The position numbers and the translations under genes are program-made. Below are positions 58,937 to 64,000 of a DNA stretch of 64,000 nt, piece by piece (positions within the stretch are counted from its first letter, which is position 1; each line of letters begins with the position of its first letter). Origin of the DNA: Fimbriimonadaceae bacterium (GTDB lineage: Bacteria; Armatimonadota; Fimbriimonadia; Fimbriimonadales; Fimbriimonadaceae); assembly GCA_019638775.1 (NCBI GenBank), contig JAHBTD010000002.1, forward strand, positions 930,001 through 994,000, read 5' to 3'. The notes beneath the pieces are model-generated. The model worked only from the letters and a program-made list of their open reading frames with translations. It did no database searches and had not been told where the DNA came from.

Positions 58937-61256
58937 GCACAGGCGTTGAAACGACATTTTTGTTCCGTTTCCACCTGATCCATGAAGCCAGGAAAGCTCC
59001 AAGCATCACCAACCATAATATGCTGATCGCATTCAACAAGTTTGCCGAGCTCTGATACAGCACAACATCGTGTTTGCCTTCAGGTAGTTTGATCGCCACC
59101 CAATTCTCATAGCCGTTGTCCTGTTTATTCCGAGGACGCGTCATTTCGAATTTGTCGCTTGTCCAAGCACCATGAGGAAACCGGGTCACAAGCAAGCCTG
59201 GACCCTGAGCAGTAATCCTTACCTGGTTTGGCGTAAGCCACTCGATAGTCGCCGGACCTTGCGGCGTATAAGCCAGACCCGGGCCATCCAGCCGGTACTT
59301 GGCATAGCCATTGGCGGTCTCAAACGGTTCGCCCATCTGCTTGAGTGGGATGCGTGACCATACTTCAGTCACACCCATTTCCGATAGCTTCTGCGGGTCG
59401 AAGTTCGGCTTGACGAACATGATGTTGCCGTTTGCCAGCGGGGCCGAGTCCTGCCCGTTCATGTCGTTCATCCGGGCGACGACGTCCTTGTCCATCAGCG
59501 AGTCGTATCCAGCGGCGTCCTGCACGCGCATGATCGTGGCGAGATTGGGGGGCATGAGCGCGGGGGCGGCTTGGAGGAGGTCCCACGGCTCGTTGACGAA
59601 GGCGTATCGCTTGCCGGGGTCGAACTGGACCTCACCTTGGTGGATCGGCTCTCCGGTGCGGACGACGAAGCCCCACCCTAGAAGTCCGGCCAAGGCCACA
59701 GCCCCGATCACGGCGTAGCCCGCTCGATCTTTTAGTTTAGGACTGAAGTAGATCAGCCCGATGGTCAAAGCGATTCCAAGCAATGCCATTGGGAGTTGCG
59801 ATTGCATCGAGGTACGCACGTAGGTTGCGAAGGCATTCGCATCGATTCCTTCTGGGGCTGAACCTCCCTGTATGCTTGACAATATGCCGATTGCAAAGGC
59901 TGCCAGCCCCGCAATGGCAGCTATCATTCTCGGCTTCTTCGCCTCGCCTACAAGCTCTTCCCAGCTGAATGCGGCAAGACAAGCCAAAGCCAAGACGATC
60001 AAGACCCCAGCGCGTCCTGGCGAGCCGCTCCCACTCCAGCCGGGCACGAGGAAATACAGCAGGCGGTTCAGGGGCGTACCGAAGGCCAGAAGCACGCCAA
60101 GCAGTCCGATGGCAGCAAATCCAAACTGGCGTTTCCGCCAAAGCGCCATCGCTCCGACGATGGCAAGGCCCCAAATCCACGGCCCCTGCCCCATCGCAGC
60201 TTCGGCGTAGTTCGCACCGCGAAATGCCATCCCGGGCCAATACTGGCTAAGGCCCCCTTCTTTATCGGCAAATTCGGTGGGCAGTCCGTTGACGTTGGGC
60301 ACGAGCTGCTGCCCGATCATGGCGGGCTTCAGGGCTCCTCCCAGATAGGCTTGGTAGCCCTCTTCGGTAGGAACGTTTTTGCGGTGAGAACTTTGACTAT
60401 TTCGAAGCACTTGCAAGGTCTGCGAATACGCAAAACCAACGCCAATCAGAAGACCAAAGATTGCGATGATGACGGGGAAAAATCGCTTCCATCCTGGTCC
60501 TGCATCTTCGCTTACTTGAGAATGACGGCCAAAGGCCGAAGCCAATGTAAAAGCGATCACGCCCATCGCCGTATAGGCGGCAAACTGGAGGTGTCCCGCC
60601 CAGATGACGCTTCCGAAGATCATCCCGAGCACCAGGATCACGAGCGATTGTCGCCACTCTTCACCTTTCGGATACTTCTTACCCAGGGCATCCTTAGCCC
60701 ATACGACTGCCCAAAGCGCCCAGGGCATCCAGGAGACCGTCGTCGGCACGCTGGGCAAGGCTGTCCAAGCCAGCATAAACGGCGACAGCCCAAACGCCAC
60801 ACCTCCTATCGCTGCCCCAATCTGGGAAGCCCCCAGCCGACGGGTGAGCACATACACGCCAAGACCCGCCCAGAACAGATGAAACCACGCCAGCAACCCC
60901 ATCGCCAAGGGTGTCGGCACACGCAAAACGCCCATTAAAATATGCGGCGGATACAGCGCCCCCGATTGCGAATTCCCCATCAGTGGTGCGCCGCCGAGCT
61001 GGTAGGGGTTCCAAACCGGAACCTCGCCGTGCCGCCATGATTCAAAAACGAGGTCGCGCCAGGCGTAGAATTGGAGCGCGCCGTCGGCCTGGAGCACGTC
61101 CCAGGGAGTTTCCGGCTTGGGGCCGTTGAACGGGGCAAAGTGGCGGATATGATCCCACGGACCGATGGCCTCTCCGGCAAAAACCGCCTTCCAGACAGGG
61201 ATGACGGTGACGATCAGCAGGAGAAGGATAGGCCAGTTCTTCTTGAGGCGGTCCAC
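58920..61256 (-). CDS. YfhO-family integral membrane protein
   Basis: A 778-residue membrane protein with about twelve helices. WPILLLLIVTVIPVWKAVFAGEAIGPWDH, then DGALQFYAWRDLVFESWRHGEVPVWNPYQLGGAPLMGNSQSGALYPPHIL are characteristic of YfhO/GT-C-like proteins, which have been linked to polymer or lipid glycosylation. A C-terminal soluble region (about 560-740) faces outside. The GTG start at 61256 is likely. It converges with the RAYT-like gene (17-nt overlap). Its donor and acceptor are unknown. Confidence 0.85.
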   Translation of the reverse strand: MDRLKKNWPILLLLIVTVIPVWKAVFAGEAIGPWDHIRHFAPFNGPKPETPWDVLQADGALQFYAWRDLVFESWRHGEVPVWNPYQLGGAPLMGNSQSGALYPPHILMGVLRVPTPLAMGLLAWFHLFWAGLGVYVLTRRLGASQIGAAIGGVAFGLSPFMLAWTALPSVPTTVSWMPWALWAVVWAKDALGKKYPKGEEWRQSLVILVLGMIFGSVIWAGHLQFAAYTAMGVIAFTLASAFGRHSQVSEDAGPGWKRFFPVIIAIFGLLIGVGFAYSQTLQVLRNSQSSHRKNVPTEEGYQAYLGGALKPAMIGQQLVPNVNGLPTEFADKEGGLSQYWPGMAFRGANYAEAAMGQGPWIWGLAIVGAMALWRKRQFGFAAIGLLGVLLAFGTPLNRLLYFLVPGWSGSGSPGRAGVLIVLALACLAAFSWEELVGEAKKPRMIAAIAGLAAFAIGILSSIQGGSAPEGIDANAFATYVRTSMQSQLPMALLGIALTIGLIYFSPKLKDRAGYAVIGAVALAGLLGWGFVVRTGEPIHQGEVQFDPGKRYAFVNEPWDLLQAAPALMPPNLATIMRVQDAAGYDSLMDKDVVARMNDMNGQDSAPLANGNIMFVKPNFDPQKLSEMGVTEVWSRIPLKQMGEPFETANGYAKYRLDGPGLAYTPQGPATIEWLTPNQVRITAQGPGLLVTRFPHGAWTSDKFEMTRPRNKQDNGYENWVAIKLPEGKHDVVLYQSSANLLNAISILWLVMLGAFLASWIRWKRNKNVVSTPVPMEPR

Positions 61257-61317
61257 GGTGTTTTGAAGTATGAAGGATTGACCGTTAAGGATTGTAAGGA
61301 GAAAGGGTGCTGAGGCG

Positions 61318-61372
61318 AAGAAGTGATCCGTGATCAGAAATCAGCGATCGGCAATCGGCGATCTGCTATCGG
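61318..61372. repeat. Heptanucleotide array (AATCAGC / GATCGGC)
   Basis: Imperfect 7-nt units AATCAGC, GATCGGC, AATCGGC, GATCTGC and TATCGGT, preceded by isolated GGATTGTAA copies at 61282-61298. Confidence 0.8.
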
Positions 61373-61463
61373 TGTCGGGGCTTAGGCAGCAACGATCGCA
61401 ATGCAGGAAACATTAGAGGGCCTGCGCATCGCGTGTGGCAAACAACGATAGCGATACGGATCG

Positions 61464-61823
61464 CTAAAAATAGGCAAGCTGCTTGGGCGCTTCTTCGTTG
61501 TTGGGATCGATCTGCAACACACGCTCAAGGTGCGTCTTTGCTTCATCGAACATGCCAAGCATCAGCTCGGTTTTGGCGAGATCAAGGATGGCCTTAGAGT
61601 GGTCTGGATGGTCGCGCACCACTCCTTGCAGAGTGGCAAGTGAGCCGTCGAAATCACCTTCAAAACCCTGGATCAGACCAAACTGCCAACGGGCATCCGC
61701 ATGCCTCGGGTCCACGTCCAGCACCTTCATCAGCTCAACCTTTGCCGCAGTGTAATCCCCATTGCACCGGAGGTCAAAGCCGCGCTGATAAATTGCGTTG
61801 ATATCCATAGTGGCTGTCGTCAA
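61464..61823 (-). CDS. Small TPR protein
   Basis: About 119 residues (or 114 from the ATG at 61808). Three tetratricopeptide repeats: AIYQRGFDLRCNGDYTAAKVELMKVLDVDPRHADA, RWQFGLIQGFEGDFDGSLATLQGVVRDHPDHSKA, ILDLAKTELMLGMFDEAKTHLERVLQIDPNNEEA. The protein is an all-helical scaffold with no signal peptide. TATACT lies 8 nt before the TTG start at 61823. Confidence 0.88.
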   Translation of the reverse strand: MTTATMDINAIYQRGFDLRCNGDYTAAKVELMKVLDVDPRHADARWQFGLIQGFEGDFDGSLATLQGVVRDHPDHSKAILDLAKTELMLGMFDEAKTHLERVLQIDPNNEEAPKQLAYF

Positions 61824-61889
61824 GGTAACTCAGTATAACACAGGCCTTTTGTAAGGAAAACCCGCAATTTACACTTTCTTTCCTTTCAA

Positions 61890-61933
61890 AAAGAGTTTCA
61901 CGGATACAAGGTTCAATGAACCTTGTATCCGTG
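61890..61933 (-). terminator. Terminator of the transglutaminase-like gene
   Basis: 17-bp perfect stem CACGGATACAAGGTTCA (61899-61915) / its complement (61917-61933), with a T-rich tail on the minus strand. Confidence 0.88.
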
Positions 61934-61970
61934 ATTAAACCCGAATATTGCGAAGGTAAGTTCCTGACTT

Positions 61971-63320
61971 TTAGTTTCCTGCAGATTCGATGACGCTTAG
62001 GTTGCTGTTTGTGTAGGCGGAACCTATGCGAACGTTGCGTCCTGTCCACTCTACTCGGGTCGATTGAAGGAGGGGCGCTTCGAAGCTGCCGGACTCTCTA
62101 TCGAGTCCAAAAGAGGTCGCGATCCGTGCGTTCAGGTCAGGCACTACTCCGAAGTAGATCGGGGCATCACCGCTCGGCATGGCACCCTTGGCGTATGCGG
62201 GATCGACGGGGATCCAGCCTGCGTTTGGCAGATAAAACTCGGTCCAAACGTGCCACTGATTTTGGCCCTCGGTGAATCCAGCAACGGTTCGAGCGGGGAT
62301 GCCGACGGTTCGAAGAAGGGCAACATAAGCTGCGCTGAGGCCACCGCAGTCGCCTTTCTTGCTTCGCAAAGTCTGCGAAGCGTCGGGGGCTTGGCCAGCA
62401 CGACCATCGTAGCGCATGCCCTTGAGCAGAGCCCGATAAAGCGTTTCGGCGGTCTCGGCTGGAGTCATCATGCTTCGGTAGTTACGCGGCAGATTTCGGC
62501 CAACAAAGGAGACGACATTGCGGTCGTTGAGGGGGATGTAGGTTTCAGAGCTGATCCACTCGGGCATCGTGCGAGCTTCTGCATCTACCGAACCCCAACC
62601 GATTTGGTTGAGCATGTTCAGGTTCACTCGAACGGAGTGCGCTCGTGTGATCATCACTTGCTGCGTATTGATCGGTTCCAGGGTGGGCTGGGAGATCATG
62701 TCCAGCAAGAACGGCTGTCCGTTCTGATCCGAAACTTGGGCCGCGTTCGGGGTCACTTGCCGCACAACTTCCTGGAAGCTCTCCGTGATCGGGACTGGGT
62801 AGGCGATGGTCAGCGTTTGCGGAGTGGACGACCGGCGGTCGAAGTCCAAATGAAAATGCATTTGACCGCTGAGAAGTTGGCTACCGTAAGCTTCGCGGGC
62901 GGACTGGGGCGACTGGGGCGTCATCGTGAAGCCGAAGACGTTGTTCTTCTCGTTCTTCTCACTGACTCTTCGTGCGGAGTCGAGGGTGACGGTCACCGGT
63001 ACGCTGCGATCCATGAGCGTGTCGATGGGACCCCATGTGATCTGATAATCGCCAGGAGCGCCGATTCCAAAAGTGAGATCGGGGGTAGTGAGATCGGCGT
63101 AAGAAGTTTGAATTCGAATTCTGTAGGCTCGGTTTACATAGCCTGTGACGCGGTACTTGACCGAAACGAAAAACGGCTTTCCGACCTCTGGCTGCATCGC
63201 ATAGCCTTGTGCATTGCTTGAGAATGCCGTGATCGGTTGTAGGTCGGTCTGGGAGAAGGCCATCGTGGCCCCTGCCAGCATTGCACTGAAGATTGCCGCC
63301 CTTCGAGTGCCGGTAGTCAT
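61971..63320 (-). CDS. Exported transglutaminase-like (papain-fold) protein
   Basis: 449 residues from the ATG at 63318-63320, which puts the signal peptide (RRAAIFSAMLAGATMAFSQ) first; the frame is open 58 codons further but carries nothing convincing. The transglutaminase core has KKGDCGGLSAAYVALLRTVGIPARTVAGF with Cys325, HVWTEFYLPNAGWIPVDPAY with His357 and Asp373, the usual triad. The first 280 residues are beta-rich (a CARDB-like then a second domain). It may cross-link or cleave envelope proteins or peptidoglycan-linked amides. Confidence 0.88.
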   Translation of the reverse strand: MTTGTRRAAIFSAMLAGATMAFSQTDLQPITAFSSNAQGYAMQPEVGKPFFVSVKYRVTGYVNRAYRIRIQTSYADLTTPDLTFGIGAPGDYQITWGPIDTLMDRSVPVTVTLDSARRVSEKNEKNNVFGFTMTPQSPQSAREAYGSQLLSGQMHFHLDFDRRSSTPQTLTIAYPVPITESFQEVVRQVTPNAAQVSDQNGQPFLLDMISQPTLEPINTQQVMITRAHSVRVNLNMLNQIGWGSVDAEARTMPEWISSETYIPLNDRNVVSFVGRNLPRNYRSMMTPAETAETLYRALLKGMRYDGRAGQAPDASQTLRSKKGDCGGLSAAYVALLRTVGIPARTVAGFTEGQNQWHVWTEFYLPNAGWIPVDPAYAKGAMPSGDAPIYFGVVPDLNARIATSFGLDRESGSFEAPLLQSTRVEWTGRNVRIGSAYTNSNLSVIESAGN

Positions 63321-63445
63321 GGAGAAGAGTTGGGGCAAGAAGCGTGCCACCAATGCCTGAACCAGATAGCTCGTATATATCGAATAGGTCCTATTTGCAG
63401 GGCAGCACAGCCTATCACTTCGACGGCAATCCGTCTTTTCCCAGC

Positions 63446-63472
63446 TATAATTGAACTTACAAGAGGAAAAAT
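63446..63472 (+). promoter_or_regulatory. -10 box and ribosome-binding site of hppD
   Basis: TATAAT at 63446-63451, then AAGAGGAAAAAT just before the ATG at 63473. A normal leader, unlike the leaderless candidates elsewhere in the window. Confidence 0.6.
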
Positions 63473-64000
63473 ATGAGCACCGACAGTTTCCCAATACGCA
63501 AAGTTGACCACGTTCGACACTATGTCAACAACGCGCGACAATCCGCATTCTTCTATCAGAACAGCTTTGGCTTCGGAATCACCGGCTATTACGGCCTCGA
63601 AACCGGTATTCAGGACGAAGCTGGCTATTTGCTGGAGCAGAACGACCTCCGGTTAGTTTTCAGTGCGCCGCTTCGCCCGGGCCACCCAATGGCTGACAAG
63701 ATTGCGTATCACGGCGACTTCGTTCAGGACATCGCATTCGATGTCGAGGACGTGGACTGGTCGTACAAAACGGCAACCGCACGAGGCGCCGTATCGGCCC
63801 GTGAGCCGTTCACCCTTGAAGATGATTTTGGCAAGGTCCGCATCGCGTCGATCTGCATCTACGGTGACACGATCCACAGCTTTATCAACCGGGACAATTA
63901 TAAGGGACACTTCTTACCCGGCTATCGCCAGGAGAATTTGCCCGGAGACCCCATCGGCCTCGTGGAAATCGACCACTGTGTTGGCAACGTCGAGCTTGGC
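63473..64000 (+). CDS. hppD: 4-hydroxyphenylpyruvate dioxygenase (N-terminal part, truncated by the window)
   Basis: The first 176 residues of an iron(II) dioxygenase that converts 4-hydroxyphenylpyruvate to homogentisate in tyrosine breakdown. The start PIRKVDHVRHYVNNARQSAFFYQNSFGF and the block ARGAVSAREPF...FGKVRIASICIYGDTIHSFINRDNY fit the N-terminal barrel. The window ends just after VEIDHCVGNVELG, where the His is the first iron ligand of the catalytic C-terminal barrel. The remainder lies outside this window. Confidence 0.93.
   Translation, partial: MSTDSFPIRKVDHVRHYVNNARQSAFFYQNSFGFGITGYYGLETGIQDEAGYLLEQNDLRLVFSAPLRPGHPMADKIAYHGDFVQDIAFDVEDVDWSYKTATARGAVSAREPFTLEDDFGKVRIASICIYGDTIHSFINRDNYKGHFLPGYRQENLPGDPIGLVEIDHCVGNVELG

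Noticed and set aside
61318-61380. Origin-like or DnaA-box cluster from the GATC-rich array
   Set aside because: The units follow a plain 7-nt step and none matches a DnaA box; no origin-associated genes are nearby.

Overview
The window reads as a chromosomal segment of a free-living, GC-moderate bacterium, most likely from the Armatimonadota (Fimbriimonas-like). This placement is an inference. It rests on a type II pseudopilin with an Armatimonadota/Planctomycetes-style C-terminus, SBBP and metzincin surface proteins, an ECF sigma/anti-sigma pair, and several -10 boxes lying 5-9 nt from start codons. I see no ribosomal RNA, CRISPR array, prophage or intact insertion sequence.

Layout. 0-3 kb: two paralogous secreted proteins in AT-rich DNA, a lipoprotein and a peroxiredoxin. 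3-8 kb: a MocR-type regulator that has lost its PLP-binding residues, then a very large membrane pyrophosphatase. 8-18 kb: a BON-like protein, folC, tRNA-Pro, an STN-domain protein, an acyl-CoA carboxylase beta subunit, a DUF559 nuclease among long hairpins, and an M3 peptidase. 18-24 kb: a DUF2089/DUF4097 operon and the trmD-rplS-lepB-ispH housekeeping cluster. 24-35 kb: a pseudopilin, a redoxin-cytochrome-monooxygenase fusion, an SDR, tRNA-Leu, a metzincin, a GH15 glycosidase, threonine aldolase, an esterase and an ABC-2 permease. 35-44 kb: a 1481-residue SBBP surface protein, two thioredoxin-fold proteins and dnaK. 44-52 kb: two tandem ClpS-like adaptors, a frameshifted four-helix-bundle gene, an 857-residue glycosidase-like protein, two GNAT enzymes and initiator tRNA-Met. 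52-64 kb: two paralogous membrane proteins, a diguanylate cyclase, an ECF sigma/anti-sigma pair, hslV, a P-II protein, a degenerate RAYT-like protein, a YfhO-like membrane protein, a TPR protein, a transglutaminase-like protein and the start of 4-hydroxyphenylpyruvate dioxygenase.

Shared themes. Proteostasis genes recur (dnaK, two ClpS, hslV, signal peptidase), without their usual partners nearby. Many spacers carry short tandem arrays with a 7-nt (sometimes 9-nt) period, and others carry long perfect hairpins and repeated palindromes. One heptamer array runs directly into the start codon of the P-II gene, and a 9-nt array appears to have entered the carboxylase coding sequence. The repeat system, the RAYT-like and DUF559 genes beside it, the PLP-less MocR protein, the inserted domain of the pyrophosphatase and the divergent ClpS pair are the parts most worth following up.
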